Origin: Phytophthora quininea
Lineage: Eukaryota; Oomycota; Peronosporomycetes; Peronosporales; Peronosporaceae
DNA: 64,000 bases
Direction: 5' to 3'
Assembly: GCA_011947345.1 (NCBI GenBank)
Contig: JAAVTG010000620.1
Coordinates: 62,001-126,000 of the forward strand
The position numbers were made by a program, and so were the translations under genes. Below are positions 31,275 through 41,756 of the stretch, piece by piece. The notes below the pieces were generated by a model. It saw nothing but the letters and a program-made list of their open reading frames with translations. It had not been told where the DNA came from and searched no databases. Each line of letters starts with the position of its first letter. Position 1 is the first letter of the stretch.

Positions 31275-31430
31275 TAGTTCGGCTCCTGGAAAGCGACAAG
31301 GCAGTGCTGTGGCCGGAGAAGCTCTGAAATTTATTGTGAATGAGCTGTTGCTACCATTGCAATTTGTTTGTTGGTGATGAGGTGTGATTTTGTTTGTGCT
31401 TCGTTTGTGAAGATAATCGGCACCTTGCTT
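31275..31430. repeat. Short dispersed repeat (inverted relative to 4550-4700)
   Basis: Plus-strand ..GGAGAAGCTCTGAAATTTAT..GAATGAGCTGTTGCT..GTGCTTCGTTTGTGAAGAT matches the minus strand of 4550-4700. No coding potential. Sequence from 31431 to 31920 shows nothing recognisable. Confidence 0.6.
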
Positions 31431-31921
31431 CGCAGCCGCATTATCTGCGCAGGTTAAGTTCCTGATTGTATTTGCTGCAGGTTGCCGTCGCGAGATATTT
31501 GGTTGAGCTGAAATGACTAACTACAGCGGGTTCTCTATTCGTTCTGCCGTAGAGTGCAGTAGTCGTCGAATAGAGTACTGCCAAACGTTGTGAATTGCTG
31601 CCACATTCACCCACCCAGTGAGATCGAACTCTATCGAGCTTTGATGTGCGTACATTGCGTGTGTTGCTGCTTGTCGCTTGAACTCTTCTGAAGAAACAGC
31701 ATTACCTTGTGCTTGGAATTAGCTATTGCAGTGAGCTGCTCTTATTGCTTGTATGGGAAAAGTGGTCTTCCTCGCGCTAGCCTTGGAAGTTGATGATGGT
31801 TTATCGCGTCAGGTAGAGCGAAAGCAAAAATACGGCTGGGTTTTGAGATTTCAAGCTTGTAGTGAGAGTTTGAGCCAAAGTGAGCATAACGTTTTTGGGA
31901 AATCAAACCTTCTTACAGGTA

Positions 31922-31960
31922 GATCCCTTATGAACTCTGAATCAGAGTTCATAAGGGATC
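31922..31960. repeat. Perfect 39-bp palindrome (19-bp arms, 1-base centre)
   Basis: GATCCCTTATGAACTCTGA, a single A, then the exact reverse complement. It is directly followed by a second, imperfect hairpin at 31960-31992 (CAGAGT..CTCTGAA, loop GTAAA, TTCAGAG..ACTCTG). Located about 190 bp before the start codon at 32150, so it may lie in the promoter or 5' UTR. Confidence 0.85.
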
Positions 31961-32149
31961 AGAGTCTCTGAAGTAAATTCAGAGAACTCTGGCTACTGTA
32001 GTGGATGACCATCGACATGGACAAGCTGCAGCAGGTCGAGAAGGACTCTTCTCGGTAGTCTCGAGTCCAAGTCTACAGCCGCTGAGATCTTTGTGAAGTT
32101 TCAGGTTTTAGTGTATCAGTTGTGTAGTTGCGATCTTAGCAACGGAATA

Positions 32150-33196
32150 ATGACCAACATCCAGGAGCTGGTGGCGGAGGCGGTGGAAGAACTGGAGAAG
32201 CGGCTCCGAGACGAGTTACAGGAGGAATTCGATAGGAAACTGAGCGTAGAGATCGCCAAGAGGGATCAGATCATCCAGGCGCTGAGTCCAGACGCTGTGC
32301 TGCGTCGCGTCCAGGAAAAGCTCTGGATCAAGGGAGACGTCGATCTCCTGAAGGAGATTATTGCACCAGACTGTCCAGAGCCAGCGTTGACGTCTGCGAG
32401 GGACTCAAGAGAGTGTCGCGTGCTGCATTTAAGCGAGCAGCCAGTGTGCACGAGCCACCACGACGCCGTATCAAAGTCTGTAGCAGCTGAAACTGCATCA
32501 AAACCTCAAGACATTGAACTTGTCGCTTCGGTTGAGGCTACTGCAGAGCGTGAGCTGTCTAAGGACGCTGAGTCGACCATTGAGACGACGAAGAAGCGCT
32601 CTCGTGGCTTGGCCGCCGCCGACTCGGAAATCAAAGCGCTTGAGTATTTCTCGTCGACGGAGGAGATGCAAAGCGCGTACGAAGCGCTGGTGAGGAAGTT
32701 CAAAAGACTGCGAATGGAGAAGGCGGGGTATGGAAGACGCGACGGGCCTTTCGGACTGTCATTCACCATGATAAAAATGCTGGCGGAGAAACTGCGGAAC
32801 GTGACCAGGAAGAAGAGGAAACTGGACTACCCCGCACTAGCGAAGACGGAGCTCTTTCGCTCGTTTCAAGGCTTCCCAGAGAAGCTTCAAGCCCATGAGG
32901 AGCCGATCCTGAAGATGATGCGACAAGCGCTCGATGAAGAGCAACACCTGGCCGAGTTGGGGTTTCAAGGTGCGGCAGCACTATTCGTCCCACCAGCTCT
33001 GGTTCACCCATTGGAGTTTGGCTCTACGGCATTGTCAAGACCAACAATGACTGTGAACGAATCACTCAACGTCCCTGCAACAGCGGAACGCGCATGGAGT
33101 GATGGTGGTGAAGCTGGAGAAGGCGACTACTGCAATGACGATGACGAAACAGAGGATGAGGATCTTTGCGAGGTGGCGGTGTTTTCCTCGCACTGA
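32150..33196 (+). CDS. Coiled-coil protein of the CRN-adjacent family, member 2
   Basis: 348 residues, uninterrupted. Similar to the protein at 12009-12994 throughout: charged N-terminal coiled coil (ELVAEAVEELEKRLRDELQE), LSPDAVLRRVQEKLWIKGD, a disordered spacer with KKRSR, then YEALVRKFKRLRM, LSFTMIKMLAEKLRN, KLDYPALAKTELFRSFQGF and PILKMMRQAL, and an acidic tail (DDDETEDED). The start at 32150 (MTNIQEL) aligns with its paralogue; an upstream in-frame TTG at 32093 is not needed. No named domain recognised; basic cluster plus acidic tail suggest a nuclear protein. It ends 82 bp from the end of a CRN-kinase locus on the opposite strand. Confidence 0.75.
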   Translation: MTNIQELVAEAVEELEKRLRDELQEEFDRKLSVEIAKRDQIIQALSPDAVLRRVQEKLWIKGDVDLLKEIIAPDCPEPALTSARDSRECRVLHLSEQPVCTSHHDAVSKSVAAETASKPQDIELVASVEATAERELSKDAESTIETTKKRSRGLAAADSEIKALEYFSSTEEMQSAYEALVRKFKRLRMEKAGYGRRDGPFGLSFTMIKMLAEKLRNVTRKKRKLDYPALAKTELFRSFQGFPEKLQAHEEPILKMMRQALDEEQHLAELGFQGAAALFVPPALVHPLEFGSTALSRPTMTVNESLNVPATAERAWSDGGEAGEGDYCNDDDETEDEDLCEVAVFSSH

Positions 33197-33278
33197 GTTG
33201 GCCAACGTTCGCGTTTTTTTATGGGTTTGGTGACAGTAATTTGCTTTGAATTCCCAATTGACTCGATGTGTGGTGAGA

Positions 33279-35259
33279 TCAACTGCTTCTATTCCTCTTG
33301 AGCGGTGGCAATTCATTCTCAACTCCTTCAGGTAAAAGAGGTTGACACAACGATACGAATTTCTTCAGAGCAATCTCAGCTGTCGGTCTCTTGGACGGGG
33401 AAGCACTCAGCAACGCGATGGTAAACCCCATGCAGTCTGGTCTAGATGTCCATTGTACAACCGTACTAGTGTATAGCAAGTGTCCAACCGACCAAATGTC
33501 CACTGCTGTGGTGTGACTTCCATCGCCAGTGAACATTTCAGGCGCGTGACAATTGACATTCAAATGTGCCCCACTGTTGCGATTTTGAGGGCTCTCCGCT
33601 GCATCCATAAAGTTGATTAGAAACCACGACGACAATCCAGCTCGCTTCGGGATGACATTCGGCCATCGGATATCTCGATGCATCCACGATTAAGAATAGA
33701 GAGCTACCAGAGCCGTCAACACGTCGCAAACAGCATGGTACAACTCGACCAAGTTACGAGGTTTAACTGCTTTGCCCCGTGGTTCAAACACCATCGTCCT
33801 ACTGCTTTTATCAACACTCAACAAATGATCAACGTTCGGGATGTTTTTCATTTTCAAAAGTGTGTACAGTGCAGTAGCAAGCGCCGCCTTCTCTTCAAAG
33901 TCCTCCGGAAACAATTTAACCACTCGATCCGGTTCAATGTAAACCACAACGCCAGTGTTTTGATGCAGTGCGAAATATTCATTCCGCCCTTCCTCAGGAC
34001 ACAACGAACTTATGTTATAGAACAAGCGAGACAAATTCAAAAGCACCAGAACCAGGCGGAGCCTGTCGGCAGAATCGCAGAGACGATAGCGGTCTCCCAA
34101 TTGCTCTTCAATAGTTCCGGTTTTGTTGGAGTGGAAAAGCACAAGCCAAACATTGAGACCAACTGCAGAGTATCCAAACATGTATGGGACGTCTCCGTAA
34201 TGCCATCCTCTAAAGCACTCAAGTGATGGTTCTTGATACCAATCGGAATGTTTTTTCCTTACCTCGAAAGACACATGCACCGTCAAGAACGAGCAAGAAA
34301 TCCGGAGGACTTACTTCGGCCGAGGAAGAGTGACAGGTACCTCTGCTGCTTAGTCCGAGATCTCCTCCAAGAACCCGATCAAACACTTGACGGATCAAAG
34401 CGTCCCACACGAAAGCGAACGACTTGGGGCCCCGCGCGTCTTCCACACTACGTTGATTGGCGACGTGTTCGTAGAAGAAGCTCACGAGATTCGCACACGG
34501 CTTCGAGTCGCTTATTTCAAACATTCTCGACAACTCATTGTTAATGGTGTTCTCCAACTCATTGAAAACAACTTGCAGCACTCCGATCTTGACAGGAAGC
34601 GGTTCTTGGATAAACTCTTTAGCTTTTCTTTTGGAGGCAATTGGTCGGTTTGGTGCTTGAGGAATTCATTACGCCACTTGCGAGTCCATCCTTGCTCAAT
34701 CAAAGCATTAATACCGAACATCTTCGGTGAGGAAACTGCTACAATCACATGGTTGTCCAAGGTTCCAAGTCCTGCGGAAACGGACCCCCTCGCATTTCTT
34801 CACCTCCCGCCTCAATCACGTCTCGACTCTCGAAAAGGTTCAAACTGTCCTCATCTATACCAGCAAAACGGTTGGGAGACGTGGTCAGGATTCTCGCTCG
34901 CAGATCAGATATCGATGAACCTTCACGAACATCCACATCGCCTGCTATCGTTTTGCCAATGTGTCTTCGGCCCATCCAAACCAAACACGAAGGAATCGGA
35001 CGATTACACAGAGCGGAGAGTCTGCGGTCGTCAGGTCTTTCAGAGGCGTCGACGGCAAACACAAAGTCGTGCCATCCGATGCGTAGATGCAAATGTCCAT
35101 AAGGTTGATCTCTGCGTTGTAAGTTTTTACCATCGAGCTCACCGTCGATAGAAGGCTGCGAACACTTGCGTCCTCGTCAAACCCCATAACTTCCAGGCTA
35201 GTGGCATAGAAGAAGTCGCGCCGAGCATCCAACAGCTTGAACCAGACGTCCACACACAC
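33279..35259 (-). pseudogene. CRN-type effector with kinase domain, frame-disrupted
   Basis: Read right to left: an N-terminal ubiquitin-like CRN variant (VDVWFKLLDARRDFFYATSL; INLMDICIYASDG; PLCVIV, 35259-35000), a second segment (MGRRHIGKTIAGDVDV, SSISDLRARIL, 34990-34745), a linker domain (NHVIVAVSSPKMFG, ALIEQGWTRKWRNEFLKHQT; ANLVSFFYEHVANQRSVEDA) and a kinase-like module: GDVPYMFGYSAVGLNVWLV, EPDRVVKLFP, MHRDIRWPNVI (catalytic loop), SSWFLINFMDAAE (DFG region, Asp replaced by Asn), NCHAPEMF and VDIWSVGHLL. Frame changes occur near 35000, 34750, 34590 and 34260, and an in-frame TAA at 33687-33689 lies just before the HRD loop. Some shifts may be sequence errors, but the stop and the D-to-N change argue for decay. 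It differs from the other CRN kinases here in having APE/DxW motifs. Confidence 0.7.
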
Positions 35260-35386
35260 CGTTGGCAGTTTAAGTAATAAGGAAAAGGTAATATACGTTG
35301 ATATTAAGAATGATTGATGGTCATCAGAAAGCGAAAATACAAAAAAATACTTCGTCAGCTAACGATTCTTCAATTGCAATTGTTTG

Positions 35387-36290
35387 CTACCGACTGCAGC
35401 TTTGCGAGCATTGCCGCAGCGATGAAACTTCGGCTCGGCAGAGCCAAAAGAGCTTCTCCTTGACCCGCTGCAACTTGTCATTCGGCAAGGTTAGCGCCTT
35501 TGTGAGCTCTCCCAGTTGTTTCAAGTCTTCCTGCCCGTCTTGTAGGACTCGTCCATGTCGATGAACATCCAATAGCCAGAGTCACGTTCTGGAACATATA
35601 CGATGTTCCGCCATCGAACGTCTGCGTGGCAATAGCCGGAGCTGTGCCAACCAACAAATTTCGCAGCCAGTTGTAGATTTCTTGAGTAGTGCTTGGTCGA
35701 CGGTGAACCCAACGGCAAAAGAATCACAACAATCGTCCGGTCACCTTTGCCAAACTACTTTGACCTGCAGCATAGTTGACATTACCGTCTTCATCTTTTC
35801 TATGCTGAAGATGAAGCTCTTTCACCGTTTGGAGGTGCGTCCTTGGCGAGTTCTTCTCATTGATCTTCTGCAATGTTTGCCGAGTTTTCCATTGTGGCGA
35901 ATCGAGTCTTCCAATAGCTCCACTGAACATTCGAAATTCTCTCGCAGCGTGAATGTCATCAAGCCGCACACTCCGGCTCGGTGCGCTACGGCCGACATTT
36001 TGTCCAGAAGGACGCCCAAATTGTAGAACGCTTTTACTGCGTCCACCTTTGCGAGATAATGTTGTTGATGGCCAGAAGCAAGTTGACTTTGTTGCTGCGA
36101 TCAATCGCCACGATCTCCATCTTTGCTCCCTAGCCGATAATGTACGGGAGATCGCCATACACCACAGGATTCCACTGTGCCTTGCTGGTCAGCCGTTCGA
36201 ACGGGTTCTTATCATCGTTGTCCTCAGCACTCCTTTCTTCCCCTCGAACCAGCACCAATCCACCGACGGCATAAAGAATGTCCGGTCGAG
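35387..36290 (-). pseudogene. CRN-type kinase pseudogene (tandem upstream of 33279-35259)
   Basis: Blocks on the minus strand: WNPVVYGDLPYIIG and KMEIVAIDRSNK (36180-36090), VDAVKAFYNLGVLLDKM (36046-35990), SPRTHLQTVKELHLQ (35860-35810), WHSSGYCHADVRWRNIVYVP (HRD now HAD) and SGYWMFIDMDESYKTG (35660-35525), then QLGELTKAL and the C-terminal tail. Frames change at least three times and the catalytic HRD is altered. Closest to the paralogues at 13 kb, 20 kb and 60 kb, less so to the neighbouring 33-35 kb locus. The N-terminal domain is missing. Confidence 0.7.
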
Positions 36291-36494
36291 TGCAAATTAT
36301 ATCGAAATCTATCCCTTTGCCACACAGAATATGGTCCAGGAAATCATGCAGACAGGAGTATTATATGTTTGTGAGTATTTATCTCGGTGCACTTCAACTA
36401 CGTTTTCTCAAAACTAGGTGCGTTACCTATATCTTGCTTTTTGTATACCGTCTCATCACCCAACCGCCACACGTCACAGATTTTGTGATACTCG

Positions 36495-37316
36495 ATGGCG
36501 CCGCTCGAGGAGGAATGGAAGAAGTTGCAGGCGCTGGCTTCCGAGCAATGGGACCTGCGTTCCTCTCAGCTCCAGAGCCTTGTCAATTACCCCAGCGATC
36601 TGCTATCGCACCCTGCTGCCCCGTCGTCGGCGGTGCCTTCGTCCTCGGAGTCGGCGTCGGCTTGTTGATCCCAAGACTGCGGCAGCCGTTCCGCCGCTTT
36701 GCTACTGTGGACGACGTGCCTAATAAACTCTTCCACCAAGAGGGGAAGCTCAAGGTTGTGGCGGTCAATTTCAGTGACGGAGACACGTTCCGTGCGCGTC
36801 ATTTGCCATTTTGAGAGGAGTAGGCAGCTACGACGGGAAGTTGTCGGACCACACGCTGCAGATCCGACTCGCCGGCATCGGTACCCATATACGTATCGTG
36901 CCAGTAGAAACAGAGGTTGATGCTGATATTATTATTGTTTATTGTCTGCAGATACACCCGAGACGGCGAAGTTTGGCAACCCCGGGCAGCCGTTTGGAGA
37001 CGAAGCCAAGAAGTGGCTGGCAACGACGTTGGATGGACGCAAATTGACGCTGACGCTGCTGCATAAAGACCAGTACGCGCGTGCCGTCTGCATGGTGCAG
37101 TACGGTCGATGGCCATTCAGACGAGACGCGTCGGAGGAGATTCTGAAGGTCGGACTGGGCCAAGTGTATCGCCAAGCCGGAGCCGTCTACGGTGGCAAGC
37201 AGGAGATCTACGAGAGCTTAGAGGAGAAGGCCCGCAAGAAGAAACGCGGAATTTGGAGCCAAGGCAAGAAGATGGAGAGCTCCAGCGACTACAAGGCGCG
37301 TATGCGTGCGAGCTAA
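36495..37316 (+). CDS. Membrane-anchored SNase (thermonuclease)-domain protein
   Basis: Two exons, 36495-36880 and 36952-37316, with a 71 bp intron; 250 residues after restoring two bases. N-terminal helix (APLEEEWKKLQALASEQW), one membrane segment (VVGGAFVLGVGVGLLI) and a staphylococcal-nuclease fold: KLKVVAVNFSDGDTFRARH, LQIRLAGID.PET, FGNPGQPFGDEAKKWL, LTLLHKDQYARAVCMV, ILKVGLGQVYRQAG, KKRGIWSQ. DG.DTFR, D in LAGID and the Arg after the QYAR turn correspond to the catalytic Asp/Arg sites. The layout recalls fungal Lcl3-like proteins. One base is missing in CCCC at 36619-36622 and one in TTTT at 36809-36812. It converges on Hikeshi with 15 bp between stop codons. Confidence 0.82.
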
Positions 37317-37331
37317 AGGGACTGAGCTCGT

Positions 37332-38033
37332 CTATTGGATTTTCATCATGAAGTTGGGGTCCCTCCGGTATTTGTTCTCGAAGCGCTCCATCCACTTGTC
37401 CAGCAGGTTGGTGGGGATCGTCATAAAGCTCTGATTGTTGCTGGTGGAGAAGGAGCTGAGGTAGTTAAATAAATCCTGGGCGATTTTCAAAGCGAACGCT
37501 TTGCGCTCCTCCAGGCCGCTGGCTTCGATGCCCAAGTTCTTGACATTGTCCAGAGGTTCAATGGAGACGCCAATTTGCAGCACTAGCTGGCCGACGACGT
37601 CCGGATGGGTCGGCCAAGAAGTCCTGAATATGGCGCTACGATGACAATATGTTGGTAACAACAATGTAAACAAAATCTAATGGAACAAACCTTGGTTTCT
37701 CGGCGAACACGGTGCCCAGTAGCTGCCAATTCTGCAGAGCTGGGACGGCAAAGTACAGCACGGCTCCGAAGCCTGGAGGCACGGGGAGCCAGGCAGCAGG
37801 AAGAACGTGAGGTCTGTCACTTGGGTCGGGTCGACGATGTCCACCACGTAGTGGGCAGGTCCAATTTCCCTATTGGAACAAAAGTGTAAATCGTTCAGAT
37901 AAAATAGGTTCATAGTCGCTGGATACGAGGAACAAGCGCCTGCTATTCGCTACTGCACGCACTGGAAGTCGGTGATGACGGGGCGCCCGGCGATCACCAG
38001 CCCAAACTGCGCGACGGCGGGGGCGACGTTCAT
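37332..38033 (-). CDS. Hikeshi (OPI10 family), HSP70 nuclear import carrier
   Basis: Three exons: 38033-37954, 37869-37691, 37635-37332; introns of 84 and 55 bp; 187 residues (human 197). Recognised by FGLVIAGRPV at the start, VVDIVDPTQVTDLTFFLLPG, GFGAVLYFAVPALQNWQLLG, KPSAIFRTSW across the second intron, QIGVSIEPLD, FNYLSSF and PTNLLDKWMERFENKYRRDP, all parallel to human C11orf73. Hikeshi binds FG-nucleoporins and carries HSP70 into the nucleus during heat stress. The G run at 37793-37796 is one base short and shifts the frame within exon 2; the remainder is well conserved, suggesting a sequence error. Confidence 0.85.
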
Positions 38034-38165
38034 CGGCGGCGCAAAGCAACAAGTGACCTTGATTTGCAAGAAGAGACGAATGTTCTGGAAAATATGGATA
38101 TGCCAAGTCACAGTTTCCAATTATAAAACGTTTTTTTACTTATAAATGATTATTTTTGATATATA

Positions 38166-40089
38166 CCGACTTCCCTTTGTCATGGCATACACATGATGTG
38201 ACGTGCAGAGACCAGAAATTCGGTATCCCGGCTAAATGGAGTTGTGAGTGCTCGTGGCGCACAAATAATGAAAAGGCAAACAAAGCGCAAAACGCTGCTA
38301 TATTTTTAGTCATGCAATGCCACAGCTCGAAAAACATCGTCGAAATCTTCATCCAAACTAAATTCTCCTAGCATCTCGTCGACTTGTTTCGTTTGCTTGC
38401 CTTTTTCCACAATATCTGCTGCATCCTCCACTTCAACCACTTCGCCCAACTGTTCACCACCCCAGTCATGTAGCAGATCGCATTTTTAAAGCCACCGACT
38501 ACGGTTTCCGATGTAGTCTTCATCCACGCATCGTGGACCCAGCTGCACAAAGTTTTACGATCTGGGGGCTGCAACTTGAAAGGGACACCAGGTGTACGGG
38601 CTTGTAGTTGCACTCGTAGGTCATGAATCCAAAGATTTCGCAGTCGTGTTTTGAGCGGGCCGTTCCAAGTGGCGTCGGTCGGCTGACACACCGACGTAGC
38701 GTTTGGCGGAACCTTCATCAGCGTGACGTCAATCGCTTCAGCATACTCGGTGACTTCCTTGGACCAGTGTCCAGAAAAGTCATCGAGTAACAGCAGAACC
38801 GGCTCACGCGGCTGTGGGTGACCAGCAAAATGAAACGTTAGCCACTGAATAGTCAGATAGCTATTCCACCAGCCTAAATCATTAAACTTTGTTAGAATTA
38901 TTTGAAGAAATATTAGCTTCGTCAAAACTTACCTTTTGCGTTTGCGTACACCTGCATACCGAAGTGAATTTGCGCAGGCGAAGCATCTTTTCGCCACATA
39001 TTGGTGCTGAATCCGTGGCGTTCCTCGTGGTTATCTCTGCGCCGTTCCTCCGCCGAAGATGGGTGCACCTTAAAAACGACGAACGGCGCGTACTTTTTCC
39101 CAGTCGAATCACCAAGGAGCATGACCGTGGCGCGGTCTTTCGACTTGCCGCCGCACCGCACCCAAACGGTTTTGATACCCGTCCTGTGCAGTGTTTTTTG
39201 GGAGATATTCGAAGCAAGCAGCTAGTTAAGAGTACATGAACACGTACGTTAGCCCACTAGTTACCAATCGAATTACAAATAAAATGAAAATCGTACCAGT
39301 CTGATCAGCATTGAATATGCGCGTTGCCCCAATCTCTTGGGCTTTTTCCTTGACCGCTTTTGCGAAGTCCTCAGCAATTTTCGCGAGTTCTGGGGTCGAA
39401 TTTGGCCTTGTCTTGTCTTGCACCGAAGTGAAAAGCGGTGGCACAACTTGAAGAGCTTTTGCCAGCTCCACGAAGCTTTAAAAAACGTTTTATTCGAGGC
39501 CATTGCAACTTCAAGGGCCTGGATGCGCAGCATTGTCGGGGTAACTGGAACGCCTTCTTCACGCATTTCATTTACCCATTTAACTAATGACAGCTCTTCA
39601 CCACCAGATACGCGGTTCCCAGGCCCATTTTGTGCGTCTTCCTCTTAGCTGCCCCACCTGGCTGGCTGCGGAGCGCTGCGATCTTGCGACGCTTTCGACC
39701 CCATGATAAGATTAGCGTTCTGCGACAGTGATACTTTGAGCCTGCTAGCTTAGGGTAAAAGAGTGATAGTACGCCTGCTGTCCCCAAACTCTTTGAGGTG
39801 GTTCAAGACACGAAGTTTCTCGTCAGCGGGGTACGATTCTGTCTGGTTCGTCGGTTCTTGTCGACCTTGGCCGCCAGGCAGGCGACGTCGTCCTTTGGTC
39901 GTCTCTTCTGCGGTTCTGCCATGTGAATGACAGACTAACAACTGGATGGCTGGGAGCGCCTGCAGTGTGCTGTATGCGATGACAAAGGATGCACGCTGTT
40001 TCTTCCCGCATGCACCTTTATGGCTCCTGATTGGCCAGATCGGTGGTGTATGCCTTGACAAATAGTATGCCATGACAAAGGGAAGTCGG
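38166..40089 (-). mobile_element. Pogo-like DNA transposon, decayed inside
   Basis: Perfect 25-bp terminal inverted repeats beginning CCGACTTCCCTTTGTCATGG at 38166 and, inverted, ending at 40089, flanked by TA (38164-38165 and 40090-40091). 1924 bp. Same family as 21945-23701 (shared CCGAC termini, same transposase motifs) but a different TIR sequence. Confidence 0.88.
38368..39880 (-). pseudogene. Pogo-like DDE transposase, decayed
   Basis: Shares with the copy at 22-23.5 kb: ESYPADEKLRVLNHLKEFGD near 39830, REEGVPVTPTMLRIQALEVA near 39550, IFNADQTG near 39305 (first Asp), VWVRCGGKSKDRATVMLLGD near 39160, LLLLDDFSGHW near 38790 (second Asp) and NATSVCQPTDATWN near 38690 (third). The N-terminal part is split over several frames (breaks near 39780, 39580 and 39470) and the middle exon is shifted near 39190. 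Two introns sit at the same places as in the better copy. Probably inactive. Confidence 0.75.
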
Positions 40090-40091
40090 TA

Positions 40092-40358
40092 CTAGTATGG
40101 CAGCATCCGGCGATACTCGCTCCAGTTGCAAAAGGGGCATTGCTGAACAGTATATATTCCAAAGTGTAGTTCAGCATCGCCCCCGATAGGCATATCAATT
40201 TGAAAAGGGTTCAAGCGGCCTTTCAGTTTGCTCATCACATCCTCCCTCGCCTCAAGCAAAGAACGCGATTTCCGTACGACAAACGCGCAGACGTTAGGAC
40301 ACTGGAGCGGCCATGCCAAGTGCGGCCATGAGTGTACGTTAAACAGTGGCGCTCTCAA
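40092..40358 (-). CDS. Small ORF next to the transposon, unknown
   Basis: 88-codon open frame on the minus strand whose stop lies two bases from the transposon's target TA. It has a few Cys/Trp (CPNVCAF, CPFCNWSEYRRMLPY) that could be half of a zinc site, but no family is recognised. It could equally be a non-coding open frame. Confidence 0.25.
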   Translation of the reverse strand: MRAPLFNVHSWPHLAWPLQCPNVCAFVVRKSRSLLEAREDVMSKLKGRLNPFQIDMPIGGDAELHFGIYTVQQCPFCNWSEYRRMLPY

Positions 40359-40486
40359 CTGACTGCTGTGTACGTGTGTTTTGACTTGGTTATCAGCAGA
40401 GCGATCCCCTCAGGAAGGTTCCATTTACTCTAGCAGTTGTAAAGCAGCATTGGCAGTGAAAGAGGACGAGACGACACACTCTATGT

Positions 40487-41392
40487 GTGAGAAGCACAAA
40501 ACGTATCCGGTCGCGAAGCTTCGAGCGCGGCGAGCAAAGCAAACGTCGAGATCTCTCGCTCCTCCAATGTCAATACCCTGGAGGGTGCACGAAAGAAAGA
40601 TCGATTAAGTTGAACGGAGAACGTCATTGGTTGTGTGAGGACCACCGAGACCGCCAAAATGCGTTGGCACGAGAGCGTTATCGGCGTGCAGCACCAAAGA
40701 ATGGCAACAGCAACGTCGGGCAAGCGGCGTCATCTTCTACTCCTATCAAGGGCGCCAATCTGGCTAGCACCTTGTCGTGCGATGGCGTCGCTACGATAAG
40801 ACTCAAAGCGGTTGACAACACGAAAAAGAGTTCAAAACGGAAGAAGAGAAGCGTGGTGCAGAAGGAAATTACACCAGGTGTATCAAGCAAGAGACTTCGC
40901 CTGTCCAGTATCCAGTCCCCAGTGGGTGTGCCACGCGTTGGAAACCAAGCAATCCCGGCACCTATGACTTCCGCATGACGCCACGCTGTGAATGTGGCTG
41001 ACACTGACCAGAGAAATACCGATGAAGAGAAGCCTGTTACCATGGAGCCGCGATCGACCAATATTTCTCCTTCAACTGTCTACATGCTGATTCTTGTGGC
41101 TGTTGGTGGAACGGAGCAGCACCAACTTCGTAGCGTGCTTGGAGTGTGTCAGGGTCAGCCTGTCGTACCACCAGAGATCCGCAGTATCTCCACTTTGTTG
41201 TCGCGTATTAACGTGGCAGCGGAACCGCCGAGGGCGACGCCGCGGACACAAAATCACGGCTTGCCCGATGGAATTCGCTGTGATGTGACCGAATCAGAGC
41301 GCTTGCAAACGTTGCAACGAATGGCTCAAGATCCCCGGTTCATGAGTATTTGCACGGAAATCTGGAAGTTGCACGAGGCCACGGCGGGTTAG
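40487..41392 (+). CDS. Cys/His-motif oomycete protein with one in-frame stop
   Basis: The same frame runs from 40487 to 41392 with a single TGA at 40976-40978. The N-terminal part has a motif I have seen in many oomycete proteins of unknown function: CQYPGGCTKERSIKLNGERH then LCEDHRDRQNALARERYRR (two Cys, a Cys and His, basic helix). A basic stretch follows (KKSSKRKKRSVV). The part after the TGA (SPSTVYMLILVAVGG; ERLQTLQRMAQDPRFMSICT) looks coding as well. A second such motif, shifted in frame, may end at 40500 (DETTHSMCEKHK). Either one gene with a nonsense change or two short genes; the 5' end is uncertain. Confidence 0.5.
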
Positions 41393-41756
41393 ATTCGATC
41401 TGCGAATTCCTCTGCGCTTTGGAGACCAATAAACATTCGTTTTAGCCGCGTTGGTAGAGTTCGTTTAATCTTGGCAGGGTTACTCTGCTGTCCCTTGATT
41501 GTGTGTATTTGAAGCGCATCCTTGTCGTGTATGTACGTTGCAGTTAGTGCAAGTGATTGTGATGCAGTTAATTCTTTGCTAAGACATACCTTGTTGATGT
41601 GCCTCGGTAGCCGAGTACCACATGCTAGCAGCAAATGTGGTAGCTTCAGGCGCATGATATGGCGAAATGGCGAAGGCTCACCAAACTTATCGAGGAGACA
41701 TCCCGGCGCTGTGAGATCGCGCAGCTTCTTTCATCTTGGTGACTAATAGTGACGCT

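Noticed and set aside
40976..40978. TGA read as selenocysteine
   Set aside because: No selenoprotein family similarity and no visible SECIS-like element downstream.
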